64,000 nucleotides of DNA from Adiantum capillus-veneris (lineage: Eukaryota > Streptophyta > Polypodiopsida > Polypodiales > Pteridaceae), in NCBI GenBank assembly GCA_014529385.2, contig CM043960.1:37524781-37588780 (forward strand), given 5' to 3'. Positions 1-10,022 of the stretch are shown one piece after another; positions within the stretch are counted from its first letter, which is position 1, and each line of letters starts with the position of its first letter. A program made the position numbers and the translations under genes. The notes beneath the pieces were generated by a model. That model was not told where the DNA came from and searched no databases. It was given only the letters and a program-made list of their open reading frames with translations.

Positions 1-123
1 TGAGCTTGCACTTGTTGAAGCTCCTCTTCAACGCTTCTCCCTTGGCCAGACAGGGTTCTTCCCGTTCTTCCCGGAACCGTCCTTCTTTGCAGAGAAAGAG
101 AGGAGTCCGAGCTCTGATGCCAC
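1..123 (-). mobile_element. 5' leader of minus-strand LTR element H, with primer-binding site
   Basis: Read on the minus strand, an LTR end (TTTTGTGACA) is followed by one spacer base and TGGCATCAGAGC at 122-111. That differs by one base from TGGTATCAGAGC, the complement of the 3' end of initiator tRNA-Met used as PBS by many plant LTR elements. The remaining ~110 bp to the left edge would be leader or start of gag, but too little is present to identify a protein. The element body lies outside the window. Confidence 0.6.
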
Positions 124-340
124 TGTCACAAAACGGGAGCGTACACGAGCACTTAGAAATCTGAAAATATAATACTTTGCAAATATGAGAGAAGGGAGAA
201 GATCGACACAGTATTGGGGACCAGAAGATGGGCTGGTCCCCCCCTGTTAAGAGTATTCTTTATTCAGGGAGAATTCTTATACAAGCACGAGAACCCGAGG
301 AACCCCCTCCGTTCTGTAATCTTAGACCCGAAGGTCGTGC

Positions 341-472
341 TTTCCCGTAAAGGGCTTGGGCACAAGGCCGTTCCTTCCCGTAAGGGACTTAGGCGCAAAG
401 CCGTACTTTCCCGTAAGGGACTTAGGCGTGAAGCCGTACTTCCTGTGAGGGGCTTTCCCGTAAGACGGGAGA
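341..472. repeat. 33-bp minisatellite, about 4 copies
   Basis: A unit beginning TTCCCGTAAGGGACTTAGG recurs at about 342, 375, 408 and 440, so the period is 32-33 bp. The copies differ by a few substitutions and the last is degenerate. The array lies downstream of the TATA box of the H LTR on the minus strand, so it would be in the transcript leader. Open frames across it are a by-product of the repeat. Confidence 0.85.
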
Positions 473-776
473 TTCCTGCAAAACAAACCACACAAAGCAA
501 CAATTCTCAATGCATATCAACACCTTATACCTGTCGCTCCTTGCTCGGAAAAGAGACCTCCATACTCAATCGTCACACGAACATTTGCAATTTCCGTCGC
601 CAACACTTGCACCAGAATCCCAGCGCTAGCTCCTTCTGCTGCTTCCGGCATGTGAAAACTGGAACGCTGGCTACCCTTTTATAAGCCCTTGCACCCGGAA
701 GGAATAGGGGCCGAAAAAGCAGAACCTGGCGCTCCTAGAGAGAGGAGAGAGAAGAATCACTGATTCTGGCGCTTTC

Positions 777-780
<4 letters not shown>

Positions 781-824
<44 letters not shown>
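781..824. repeat. (GA)n microsatellite in the H LTR
   Basis: About 22 uninterrupted GA units, equal to (CT)n in the orientation of element H. CT/GA tracts occur in LTRs or leaders of most families in the window. Confidence 0.95.
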
Positions 825-826
<2 letters not shown>

Positions 827-878
827 GCTGATTTTCAACCTGCGTAGCCTATTAGCGCTGGCTTTTTAGAAGGACTTG

Positions 879-939
879 CTTTATTTTATTAATAAAGGGC
901 TGGTCACTTAAAAGTGACCGGCCACTTAATAAAATAAAG
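879..939. repeat. Nested perfect inverted repeat (potential cruciform)
   Basis: A 14-bp arm CTTTATTTTATTAA (879-892) has its exact reverse complement at 926-939. Inside it GGTCACTT (902-909) pairs with AAGTGACC (912-919) across two bases. The two dyads are almost concentric, giving a ~61-bp hairpin. It lies in the presumed U3 of the H LTR. It could be a remnant of a small foldback element; no TSD was recognised. Confidence 0.8.
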
Positions 940-1232
940 TGTGAACCTGTTCAAACTTTACAAACTCACTTAGTTAATGAAAACAATGCTACACAAACAC
1001 ATTCCAAGCGTCCCCGGGTGCAGGACACGACACAAATGCAATGCAGACACAGACTCCTCGCGGGAAAACATCTGCCCTCCCACGACTGTTCCTGTTTTTC
1101 GTAAAAAGCTTCATTGAACCCATCTTTATTCTTGTGCTTGCGTTCTTACGCGTATTTTCTTACTCAGTTCGGATTTCCTCCTTAGCCTACGGAATGCCCC
1201 CTTACTGATGCACCCGTCACCCATCATGTGAC

Positions 1233-1468
1233 ACATCAGGGGCACTCGTAACCCGGCCCTTTCCACCGAACTTACGAAAACTCCTTCGCGATGTTTACCG
1301 TCACCCATCAAATGACACATCAGAGTTGTCCGTTCTTGATGGCAGTTCCTGTAGCTACAATCTTTTAACAGTTCTTAGTGCACACAATAAAATATCCTAA
1401 AAAAAGAGATTAATCATTAAAAATAAGAAAATAGTCCAATTAGCAACAGTTTTACGGCAAGAGTACAG
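1233..1468. other. Unassigned junction with an 84-bp-spaced direct repeat
   Basis: No gene is visible. CCGTCACCCATC followed by a TGACACATCAG motif occurs at 1214-1240 and again at 1298-1325, so a ~84-bp duplication spans the tentative right edge of LTR H. An AT-rich stretch (1385-1440) precedes the gypsy relic. Confidence 0.5.
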
Positions 1469-2864
1469 ATGGACCCGGCCAAAATTAAGACTATCTGCGA
1501 TTGCCCTGATTTGAAGAATGTTCATGAAGTTAGAAGCTTTTTGGACTTGTGTTCTTACTACCGGCAGTTGATTCGGAAGTTTGTGGTCGTAGTCTCGGAG
1601 CGGTCTTGATGCAAGAAGGCCATGTGATTGCTTATAAAAGCAAAATGTTTTTAAGGCCAGAATTGGTAGCACAGATTTAGGAGTAAGAGCATTGGCAGTG
1701 ATCCATGCTCGTACACAATGGCGACATGATCTACTCGGAGCTGATTTCTCGGTCTTTAGTGATCACCAAAGTCTACGCTACTTCTTGTCACAGAAGCAAC
1801 TTTCAGAAAAGCAAATGCGGTAGGCTAACATCTTGTCACAGTTTCACTTCCAGATTGTCCATGTTCAGCAACATAAAAACTGCGGTAGGCTAACATCTTG
1901 TCACAGTTTCACTTCCAGATTGTCCATGTTCAGCAACATAAAAACTTAGTGGCAGATGCATTGTCTTGGAATCCCCTCCTCTTAGCTATTTCCGCGATCC
2001 ATCATAGAAGCTTCGAGGATATGGTTGACCAGTACGCCACCGATCCGGATTTTTTCGATGTTTTTACTCAGATACAAAACGGGGAGATAGTGCCAGGATA
2101 TTACATATGGGATGGCTACTTGATAAAGAAAACAATGTTGTGTGTTACACAGCCGTTGAGGGAAAAGGTTTTGACAGAGTGCCACTGTCTACCATTTACG
2201 GGTCACCGCGGCATCGACACCACCTTGAAGGTGGTGGAGCCTTATTTCTTTTGTCCGAGACTCAAGAAGGATGTGGACGACTTTGTTCGCAGTGGTTTAG
2301 TATGCCAGAAGGTCAAGTTTGACACGCATAAGACACAAGGATTACTACAACCTTTACCGATTGCCACTCGCCCCTGAGAAAGCATTGCGATGGATTTCAT
2401 CTTTGATCTCCCCAAGACTCAAAGTGGGCATGATGGCATTTGGACGGTCATCGACAGATTCAGTAAAGAAGTCCACTTCATTCCGGTAAAGGAGACAGTT
2501 AAGCCCGATCATTTGGCAAAATTGTTTGTCTCACAGATTTTCCAAATATATGGCATGCTTGAGTCTATTGCTTTGGACAGAAATCCCCGGTTTACTAGGT
2601 TGTTTTAAGGGCAATCAAGGAGAACATTGGCACGTGGTTGGAGTGCTCGTCCTCGTTCCACCCGCAAACAGATGGGCAATGTGAGATAGCCAATTAAATG
2701 GTTTTGGATTGGTTGAAGTCTTATATTTCGGATCAAAAGACTTAATGGGAAAAGTATTTGCCCCTGGTGGATTTTGACTACAACAACACACGCGCAAGGC
2801 ACCATTGAAGTATTCGAAGGTGCTAAGAAGGTTCCTAAATTTCTAAGCATCAAAGACAAGATTC
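1469..2864 (+). pseudogene. Relic A0: gypsy RT C-terminus, RNase H and integrase
   Basis: Degenerate Ty3/gypsy pol, close to the better preserved copy at 45.1-46.6 kb (A1). It starts in the RT connection region (DLKNVHEVRSF). RNase H is internally deleted near 1590 and disrupted by a 65-bp duplication. The integrase zinc finger (H-x-H ... C-x2-C, ~2190-2330) and the start of the catalytic core (MDFIFDLPKTQSGHDGIW, from 2390) follow. The core continues with stops through FHPQTDGQ-like and YNNT-like sequence to ~2864, where gag sequence begins abruptly. A dead fragment that once encoded reverse transcription and integration functions. Confidence 0.85.
1816..1945. repeat. Exact 65-bp tandem duplication
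   Basis: Positions 1816-1880 and 1881-1945 are identical, beginning TGCGGTAGGCTAACATC. The length is not a multiple of three, so the duplication shifts the RNase H frame of relic A0. Identity suggests the event is young relative to the relic. Confidence 0.95.
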
Positions 2865-3580
2865 TTTTGAAGTAGATTTTTGAAACAAAGTCTAGAAGGC
2901 ATGGAAGGCCATCTAGCCATTCAAAGGAGGAAAGCTCGTCCTCTTTTGACAATGATCATATCAAAAAGAAAACCAAGAAGGGAGTCATGCCGTCAAGTTT
3001 GAGACATTTTTACACTACCAGGACACCCATCGAGCCCTTGAGTTTGAACAACAGTTTGACGTCGCCTTCTCTGGAGGACAGTCCTCAGAACAATCCAAGG
3101 TGTGCAAGGCGGCATCTTACTTGAAAGGAATTGTATCGATGTGGTGGTCTACTCTGTTGTTACGAATAGAAGCACCTACGATGTGATTAAAATTCTTTTT
3201 TTTTCACATCAACTTGAATATTAGATGAATATGCAAGAGATGTCATCACAACTTGGCATCACTTGAAAATGACTGAGAAAGATACATAGAATGACTACTG
3301 CTAGAGGTTTTGGGATACTTGTTTGCCAGTGTCTTCGTTTCGGAAGATTACTTTGAAAGACTAGATTGAGCGGTTTTGCTATGGTTTGCTAAAAAGATTC
3401 AAGACTATGCTTTAAACCAGAAGTTTGACTCCATTCAGAGACTTATGGGACATGACTAAACAACGATTTGAAATGCATGGCGGCTCATTGACTTATACGA
3501 CGGGAAGGATAGTATCCACCTCAAAAAGGCAAGAATTTGCCAATGAAGAGAACAAATCAATGGAACCAAATGACAGCTCA
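2865..3580 (+). pseudogene. Relic A0: gag fragment misplaced inside integrase
   Basis: Translation in pieces gives gag signatures matching A1 at 42.97-43.4 kb, including the region around the WW-S-TLL motif (~3145) and the IERF-GL-like stretch (~3365). It has many stops and frameshifts. It directly follows truncated integrase sequence, and integrase resumes at ~6945, so gag sits inside the integrase frame. Interrupted at 3580 by element K; the C-terminal part continues at 6729. Confidence 0.75.
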
Positions 3581-5474
3581 TGTCACGAGGACGTGGCAAT
3601 TGCTACCTTGAGTTGTTGGTTTCTTTCCGATGATTTTTGTTTAATTTTTGGGACCCTCTTTTTGGAGTTCCAAATGGCCGGACATTGTATGGCGAGTGTG
3701 AAACAGTAGTTTCACCCGCAGATGGGAAGTTGGTCGGCGCTGCAACTCCAGTAGTAAAAGGGTGTCTAGGCTCCGTTCAAAGTCATCTAGGTCTCCTCGC
3801 CGCACTTAATAAGTTGGTCGATACTAGGAAAATTAACTCCATAGAGGCACAGTGACAAGGTGGGGTCACCAAGAGAAACTTACCCGAGAACTGGCTACAT
3901 AGCATTTTTGGATGTGGTCCCAGTGGTGAAAGATGGTCAGATGACCAGTGAGAGTCCAATGGAAGCATTTTCTAAACTTTAGGGAATTGCTATTTTGGGC
4001 CATGAAATATGTTCGCGTCATTAGCTTCAGAATGACAAAGGGAACATTTTATTACTGTGTTGCAAAGTCAATTGATGCACCGGTTGAGAGATTTTTAAGC
4101 GGGAAGCCCAATGCAGGGAAATTGCATGCATGAGTGCCAAGTGGCACTTTTTGGCCAATTTACCAAGTCTAGAGAACAGAACTCATAACTGACTTTTTGG
4201 AGCAGTTTTGGAGGCTGATAACTCTGATTTTCAGCCATTTCTCTGCATTTTTGAGCTTCCTATGACTTTACCTAGGACCAAGGAGCTCATTTTCAGCATT
4301 GGAAGGTATCAGCTTGCGTGTTTACAGGGCTGTTTTGCTGCGTTTTCAGCAATACGCAAGTTTTGGCAGCCATGGAACTCTTCCCCTATTGCATCTATTT
4401 GTTCACAGATGCATTTGCAAGAAGCATCAGCAAGAGGGGGCGCCCATTTCAAGAAAGGGGGCTGATTTCAACCCACAAGTACTACAGTGTGTGTGAGTAG
4501 TGGGTGCAAGTGCTCACAGCTTTAATGGAAAGCTTTCCTTCTCCCTTTCTCTATGTAGCATGACGATTTGCTCTCGCGCATCTCTCCCTCCCCTTTGCAC
4601 ATATGGTAATGCCCCTCTAGTTGGGCTTCTCAATTGACCATGTACAGTTTTGGGGGTTTTATGCGCGTTTGCCAAGGCAAGAGCCTTATGTACAGGAACC
4701 GGATTAGCTAATTGCTAATCCTCTTCAGGGATGCACAGTTCTATCGCGAAGGAATGAGAAGACGGAAAGTTTTCTCGCGTGAAAACTCGTCCAATTTGAA
4801 AGGGAATTGTCCCATTGCGTGCGGGAGCCTCTAAGACACACGTAGACGTGTTTACTCCACCCAAAATGATGCGAAACAGAAAAATACAGCCTGCTGTGTT
4901 TCCTGCAGGTTTAGGGTTTCGCACCTAAACGGCCAAGGGAGTCTCGGGAAGGCCTTGGGTGCTTGTACAAGACAGTTTAGAAAGATTTCCCACGAGGAAT
5001 CTCCTCTAATTCAAGAGGCAAGTGACCCTACAAGTGCGAGAGCTCGAGGGCTACCCGGAAAAGTGATCGGCACGCAAATCGGAGCGCAAAACAGAGAATT
5101 ACAGCTTGCTGTAATTTTTTGCAAGTTTTTGGTTTTGGCCAGTTATGATGCCTACAAGACTTCTACTGTGGTTATGCTGCCGAAATCGGGTTTGAGTAGA
5201 GGAACTTCAGCCCGATAAAAGTGGGACAGCTTGTAGAAGTTTAAAGGTTTTTCTCAAGTTTAATAAGAATAAAGAAATACCGAAAGGGGCGCCAGTCTTT
5301 GGGGCCAACAAGGTGTCGTTGTTTGTTTGGTAGCGCTCTAGCTGCAAGGCAATGGTTTGTCTTAAAGTGTTGAGTTCCAATCACAAGCTTATTCATGAAG
5401 TTCCTTTGTGTCGTAGAGTTAAAGTAAAATTATCGGGTGAAAACCTACGTCTACCGCCCTACAGGCCGGTTTCA
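3581..5474 (+). mobile_element. 5' LTR of K (1.9 kb)
   Basis: Starts TGTCACGAGGACGTGGCA and ends GCCGGTTTCA. Positions ~3640-4140 are the reverse-complement counterpart of 20380-20930 and 25610-26120 in element B. The 3' part carries the conserved block with GGGGCGCC at 5271-5306. At 1894 bp it is the longest LTR in the window. It contains many gctg/cagc-rich stretches but no recognised coding region. Confidence 0.8.
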
Positions 5475-5493
5475 TGGTTCCATTGCCGGGATA
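5475..5493 (+). promoter_or_regulatory. Primer-binding site complementary to tRNA-Glu
   Basis: Immediately after the LTR comes TGGTTCCATTGCCGGGAT. The reverse complement of the plant tRNA-Glu 3' end begins TGGTTCCGTTGCCGGGA, so there is one mismatch over the first 17 bases. Other PBS sequences in the window resemble initiator tRNA-Met instead. The tRNA assignment is from memory of the conserved tRNA-Glu acceptor/T arm. Confidence 0.7.
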
Positions 5494-5569
5494 GAATCAC
5501 TTTTTCCTCAAGAAGTGAACCTTGGTTGGTTTGGTGAAGACATAGAGTACAAGAACTTGGAATTACACT

Positions 5570-5622
5570 ATGGCTGACAGGACAGATGACACCAAGGAAG
5601 AGGGTTCCTCTTCACAGGCCAG
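5570..5622 (+). pseudogene. Start of K gag, truncated
   Basis: ATG at 5570 opens a frame beginning MADRTDDTKEEGSSSQA about 95 bp after the PBS, the usual place for gag. It runs into hAT-like sequence near 5620 and stops. Acidic, serine-rich; no domain can be assigned. Confidence 0.45.
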
Positions 5623-6285
5623 ATAGGACGGACGGGGACGGACCGGGAATGGACGGAACGACACGAGACAGACCGGAAAACAGGGAACGGTCGGATTTTT
5701 CAAAATTCGAATTTTTGACCGTTTTAAACAGACAGAAAGGCAGCCAACGTCTGTTTTTTGGGGGGGACTCAAGAGGCTATAAAAGCACCCTTGGGCCTTT
5801 GGGTCTTTCAACTTCAATCAAGGCTCAAGTGACAAGCCTCTCCTCTCTACCGTCTAGACTCTACAATCTACCTTCGGGCCTCGGCAAGCTCTACCCTTAA
5901 GTCTCGACTCTCTCTACCCTTAAGTCTCGCTACGCTCAAGCTCTACCCTTGAGTCTCTCTACCCACTCTCTCCCTCTTCTACCCTCTCAACTTTCAAGCT
6001 CTCCTCTACTCTCTCTCCACACAAGCTCTCCTCTACCCTCTCTTCACCATCATGTCATCTCAAGCTAACTCCACTTCTCAAGCCGGCTCTTTTCGAAGGA
6101 GGCCCGCTGTGTAAACATGGTCGTGGTGGGATGAAGTCGACTCTACTGTGCGTAGTCAAGGTGGCGGTGCAAGACCATGGACATGCAAGCTATGCCCGTA
6201 CAAGAGAACGGGTGGTGCAATCAAAGTGCGAGCCCATCTTCTTCCTGCAGGGCCCATGAGGTTCGTGGAAGCTAGGGAATCACCG
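5623..6285 (+). pseudogene. hAT-type transposase 5' fragment: promoter, leader, BED zinc finger
   Basis: A GACGG-rich stretch (5625-5665, like hAT subterminal repeats) precedes a TATA box (5778-5785) and a CT-rich leader. ATG at 6052 opens a frame starting MSSQANSTSQAGSFRRRPAV, interrupted by one TAA at 6112. It continues in frame through W-T-C-K-L-C-P-Y, then G-G-A-I-K-V-R-A-H-L, the spacing of the BED zinc finger of plant hAT transposases and related DUF4371-type proteins. The rest of the transposase is absent: the frame joins LTR sequence at ~6285 and ends at 6342. It lies within element K, either as a captured fragment or a nested insertion that was later deleted. Confidence 0.6.
5778..5785 (+). 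promoter_or_regulatory. TATA box of the hAT fragment
   Basis: TATAAAAG lies 274 bp before the ATG at 6052 and is followed by a pyrimidine-rich leader with repeated CTACCCTTAAGTCTC-like units (~5890-5960). The order TATA, CT-rich leader, ATG is typical of plant promoters. Confidence 0.5.
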
Positions 6286-6723
6286 AACAGGTGTTTTGGG
6301 CGTAAATTGGAAGCCAAAAACAACGATTTCAGCGTGCTGTAATTTCTCGCCAGGTTTTGCAAAGTGCTCTCGTGGAAAGTCAATGTTTACTTGGGCTTTT
6401 GTCCGTGGAGACTTCTACTATGGTTATGCTACCAAAATCGGATTAGAGTAGAGGAATCTCAGCCCAATAAAAGTGGGACAGCTTGTAGAAGTTTGCAGGT
6501 TTTTCTCAAGTTTAATAAGAATAAAGAAATACCAAAAGGGACGCCAATCTTTGGGGCCAACAGGGTGTCGTCTGCTTGGTAGCGCTCTAGCTGCCAGGCC
6601 GTGCTTTGTCTTGAAGTGTTGAATTCCAGTCACACGCTTATTCGTGAAGTTCCTTTGTGTCGTAAAGTTAAAGTAAAGTTATCGGGTGAAAGCCTGCATC
6701 TACCGCCCTACGGGCCAGTTTCA
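6286..6723 (+). mobile_element. 3' LTR of K, 5'-truncated
   Basis: Direct repeat of ~5065-5474, with the same landmarks: GCTGTAATTT, GACTTCTACT, CAGCTTGTAGAAGTTT, the GGGGCGCC-type block (6523-6558) and the end GCCAGTTTCA. Several per cent divergence from the 5' copy indicates an old insertion. About 1.45 kb of its 5' part is missing. Confidence 0.8.
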
Positions 6724-6728
6724 GCTCA

Positions 6729-7400
6729 TCACCGGATTCTAGAGAATCAAAGGGTTCCAACGAACTAAAGGAACCAGATGCAAGTTCATCAAAGGATTCC
6801 AGAAAAAGAGGAATCAGATGATAGTCTTAGGGTTCCAATGATTGACACTGGCGTGCCAATGGACAGGGGAAGCGAAAGACGCTACCCGCAAGTCCCAAGG
6901 CACAATGAAAAAGGGAATTAGTTGGTAGATCAAACCATTACCCAGACCCAAGATAAGATTTTTGAAGCAGATCAGTATGACCTAGATTTGAATACTGATT
7001 TTACCAAGGTGCACGAGGCTCTTGAGAAGTCTCAAGCACGGCTTCAAAAGGCAGCCGACACGATTCGACACGACTTGCAATTGCACGAACATGCTTTGGA
7101 TGCTCTTCCGGTTTGAAAAGGCACGCCTTCGGAAACGAAAGAAAGAACAAACGAAGGAATGAGATGATGATTTTGGAGCAGTGAAAGTTCTCAGATGAAT
7201 CTACAGTAAAAGAGAGCGAGGAGATACTCGTTCTCAAACACATATTGGCTTTCCACGACAACAAAGAGAAAGGTAAAGTGAACGGTGGTTCTTAGTTAAG
7301 AACCATCGAGCATTAACTGCGAAATGGATGGATCAGGAGGACCTAGCAGATACTCCTCTGATACTAGAACTTTACCTTGATATTTTCGCTCTAAGCTTTG
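6729..7400 (+). pseudogene. Relic A0: gag C-terminus, then integrase C-terminus and chromodomain
   Basis: The gag frame left at 3580 resumes after K with a serine- and lysine-rich tail (SPDSRESKGSNELKEPD). At ~6945 integrase sequence resumes (QDKIFEADQYDLDL), matching A1 at 46.6 kb. A chromodomain remnant (~7270-7375; IRRTxQIL and LYLDIF-like words out of frame) follows. Chromodomains at the end of integrase mark Ty3/gypsy chromoviruses. Multiple stops; not functional. Confidence 0.7.
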
Positions 7401-7996
7401 TCTATTCCGAAAGATCCCGGAGATTAGCAGGGTTAAATCTTGTGTAGTCGGGATTGCACAAGAGGAGAGTTTTTCCACTCCTTTGTCACAGATTACCTAG
7501 ATATGATTAAAGTCACTGATTTTCTTTTGAATTTCAAGGATTCATAACGGCTGGTTAGTATTCTATTGGATGACTTTATGAGAATAGTACTTTGACATGG
7601 GATACCCCAAAACGATTTCTCACACACGACAATGCTTGACGCTAATGATTACTCTCACACGACAGTGCTTGAGTCAAAAATCTCTATAGACATGATCGTA
7701 ATATGGGATTAGTTAATCCGACATCACTGAGGTCCGGGATGAATCTAGATGCGATTACTAAATACGTTGTTGGCAGTCATGGTCTGAGATTTGGAATGAA
7801 TTTTTCTGTGATTGATTTGTCATGTGATGTCCTCTGATGTCATGTGCAGTGATGTGACTGTCGTCTTCGTACAAGTGCTAGATGTGTCGTGTCTAGTGCG
7901 TCGGTACTTAGAGTCGATGTCTGCTGAAATGGTTTATGGCCTGTCTGTTTTGCAGGCGTAATCAAGGGCGATACCAATTCTTTCAAGAGGAGGGTA
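7401..7996 (+). other. A0 3' untranslated region and polypurine tract
   Basis: Noncoding and homologous to 18.3-18.87 kb (A2) and 47.2-47.78 kb (A1). It includes the GATGTC-rich stretch (~7820-7860) and ends in TCAAGAGGAGGGTA (7983-7996), the polypurine tract abutting the LTR. Confidence 0.75.
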
Positions 7997-8523
7997 TGTC
8001 ACAAAGTGATGACGTGGTACGCTCGGTAGCCTAATGACGTGGCAGTCTGGCGAACGCTGACGTATACGGACTACTGGCGTGGACTATTGATGTGGGCTGT
8101 ACGGACCTACTGGCGTGGCACTGTACGGACACCTGCTTTTTGCGTTGACCATACTGACATGGCAACTGTAGGATTTCCGCAAAAAGCGTTGGTGCTTATT
8201 GGCAGCTTTGAAAGCCAGTAGCTTTTGTGAACCGATTGCTTTTAAGTTTATTGCTTTTGGGGCTCTGCATTTATCCATAAAAAAGTCCCAAGGGTCTCAC
8301 TTCTCAAAGCATCTCGACGCAGAGTCTGAGAGCGAGCACCCGCGAGAGTTGTACTTTGCTCAAATATTAATATAAAAAGAAATACCGAAAGGGGCGCCAA
8401 TCTTTGGCGACAATACCTCTGGGCACGAAACTCCGTCGTCTCTCTATTAAAGTTCAATGATTATGGAGTTTCTATTCATGTATTGCTATTAATTTCTCGC
8501 TTGGCGTGTCCAAGCTGGTTACA
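7997..8523 (+). mobile_element. 3' LTR of relic A0
   Basis: Starts TGTCACAAAGTGATGACG and ends CAAGCTGGTTACA (527 bp). It carries several TGACGTGGCA-like motifs (8008-8165) and the conserved GGGGCGCC block (8377-8412). Same family as the A1 and A2 LTRs but clearly diverged. No 5' LTR of this copy is in the window. Confidence 0.85.
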
Positions 8524-8897
8524 GTTGCCACCTCATGCTTCGGCCACAGAGAGACGTGAGTGGCAGAGGGGCAGGCATGCCATAGGAGGTTGTAGCCGTC
8601 GCAGAGTACACAACGAGTAGCCCTCTGCCAACCCTCTATGGCTCCTTGAGGTGGGGGGTGTTGTGGCTCAGATCAATGACAAGGGTGGATAGGGCAATCT
8701 CAATCTCACCATATGCCCAAAAGCATGGCACCTCCGGCACTAATCCGAGCAACCACTAACCACCAACCCCTGTAGAGGAACCTGTCAAAGGCAGCAACGG
8801 AAGAAAGATGAAGACAAAAACTGCCTCGTGATCCAATGGACACCTCGACTCTGATCTAGAACACCTGCAATACCACATACATGCACGAGGCACCAGT
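8524..8897. other. No gene recognised
   Basis: Flank between the A0 LTR and solo LTR D1. No convincing frame, RNA or repeat structure. It was the insertion target of D1 together with 9925-9971. Confidence 0.5.
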
Positions 8898-9924
8898 TGT
8901 TGGGTGCAGCGGAATGAATGTTTGCGCTTTGCTCAAGATGAGTGCTCTGAATTGTGCTCAAGGTTCCTTTTGTTCTTATGGAAGGTAGAGCCTAAACTGG
9001 TACAAACTGAATGCATGTGACTGATGCAAGTCTAGGCTATGTCGGTGATGACGACGAGGATGACGACACCGACCTAAGGGCTGAAATCTGCAATCGTTTA
9101 TCTGCTGTCCAAAAACGCTATGGGCTGAAATCTGCTACAGTCCAAAACGCTGGTTTTGGGGCTGATTCTATAGGTCTTTGTCGCTGAAAATCTGCAGGTT
9201 TTAGGGCTGAAAACTGAGGTTCTTAAAGGCTGAAACTGCTACTCTCTTAGGGCTGAATTTGCAGGTTCTTCATGGCTGAAAAACGCTGCATGCTGAGGTT
9301 ATGTCTGCTGAAAAACGCCATGCTTAAATCTGTCAAAAACGCTAGGTATGGGTCTCCAAAAACGCTAGTTGTTGAAGCTTCTGCTGGCAATGGTTTGTTG
9401 ATGCAAAACGCTAGGGCAAGGGGGTATTGTGGGCTTGTATCTGATGAAAAACGCCAAGGAAAAAGGGGGGCTGGCGATGATGTAAAACGCTAGGGCTGAG
9501 TCTTGCTTGGAGGGAAATCCACCAAGGGGTCTTGCTGAGAAGTTGCCTGTTGAGCGGTGGAGCTCCTGCTGCCTCTTCTGCCATTTAGTGCTAGTCTAGG
9601 TTTGCTTATATACAAACTTACTCAATTTGCCCTACCTACTTTCCAACGAAAGTCACTTAAAAATAATAAGTGAAAAATGTCAACAATAGGGAAAATAGGC
9701 TAAATGCACTGGAAAATTTCCCTGATGGATTCTGATGGGAATGCTTATGATCATGCCGTGTGCAACCAGAGGATATGCATCTACACTAAGTGACTCGACA
9801 TGCACGGTCTACGAATAGACTCACAAAAGTTCCAGATCACTCTAATCTAGACTGACTGGACTGACTGAACCCTTGTCGTGTTGTAGCTTGTCCATGGACA
9901 CATAGGGTTGGATGTCACGTGACA
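8898..9924 (-). mobile_element. Solo LTR D1 (minus), TSD CCAGT
   Basis: On the minus strand it starts TGTCACGTGACATCC and ends GCACCCAACA, matching the LTRs of element D (26152-27126, 30375-31071). CCAGT flanks it at 8893-8897 and 9925-9929. With a perfect TSD and no internal sequence it is a solo LTR made by LTR-LTR recombination. The stretch 9100-9500 is full of GCTGAAAAACGCT-like words, a hallmark of this LTR family. Confidence 0.92.
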
Positions 9925-9969
9925 CCAGTGGAGAAGAGTATTCACTGAGGTAGAAAGAGAGAGGACATC

Positions 9970-9971
<2 letters not shown>

Positions 9972-10021
<50 letters not shown>

Positions 10022-10022
10022 G
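9972..10022. repeat. (GA)n microsatellite ending in a G run
   Basis: About 19 GA units followed by 13 G. It lies between solo LTR D1 and the 3' side of the LINE ORF1 relic. Confidence 0.95.

Larger units (their letters stand above)
124..1232 (-). mobile_element. 5' LTR of element H (right boundary tentative)
   Basis: The left end (TGTCACAAAA at 124) is fixed by the adjoining PBS. The right end is tentatively the GTGACA at 1227-1232, because the minus strand would then start TGTCACATG like other LTRs here; the flanking TSD cannot be checked. A TATA box (TATAAAAG on the minus strand, ~676-685) is placed as expected for transcription running left. The LTR contains a 33-bp minisatellite, a GA microsatellite and a palindrome, listed separately. 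No coding region is recognised. Confidence 0.45.
3576..6728 (+). mobile_element. Element K: Ty3-type LTR element with tRNA-Glu PBS, TSD GCTCA
   Basis: GCTCA occurs directly before the LTR start (3576-3580) and directly after the last LTR base (6724-6728), a perfect 5-bp TSD that defines K as 3581-6723. Its 5' LTR (3581-5474) resembles the LTRs of minus-strand element B. The interior is reduced to a PBS, a gag start and a hAT fragment, and the 3' LTR keeps only about its last 440 bp. It landed in the displaced gag of relic A0. Almost all of gag-pol has been lost. Confidence 0.85.

Noticed and set aside
214-684. 156-codon frame and overlapping minus frames at 0.2-0.7 kb
   Set aside because: They follow the 33-bp minisatellite, whose period keeps frames open. 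No domain and no homology between frames; the region fits an LTR leader.
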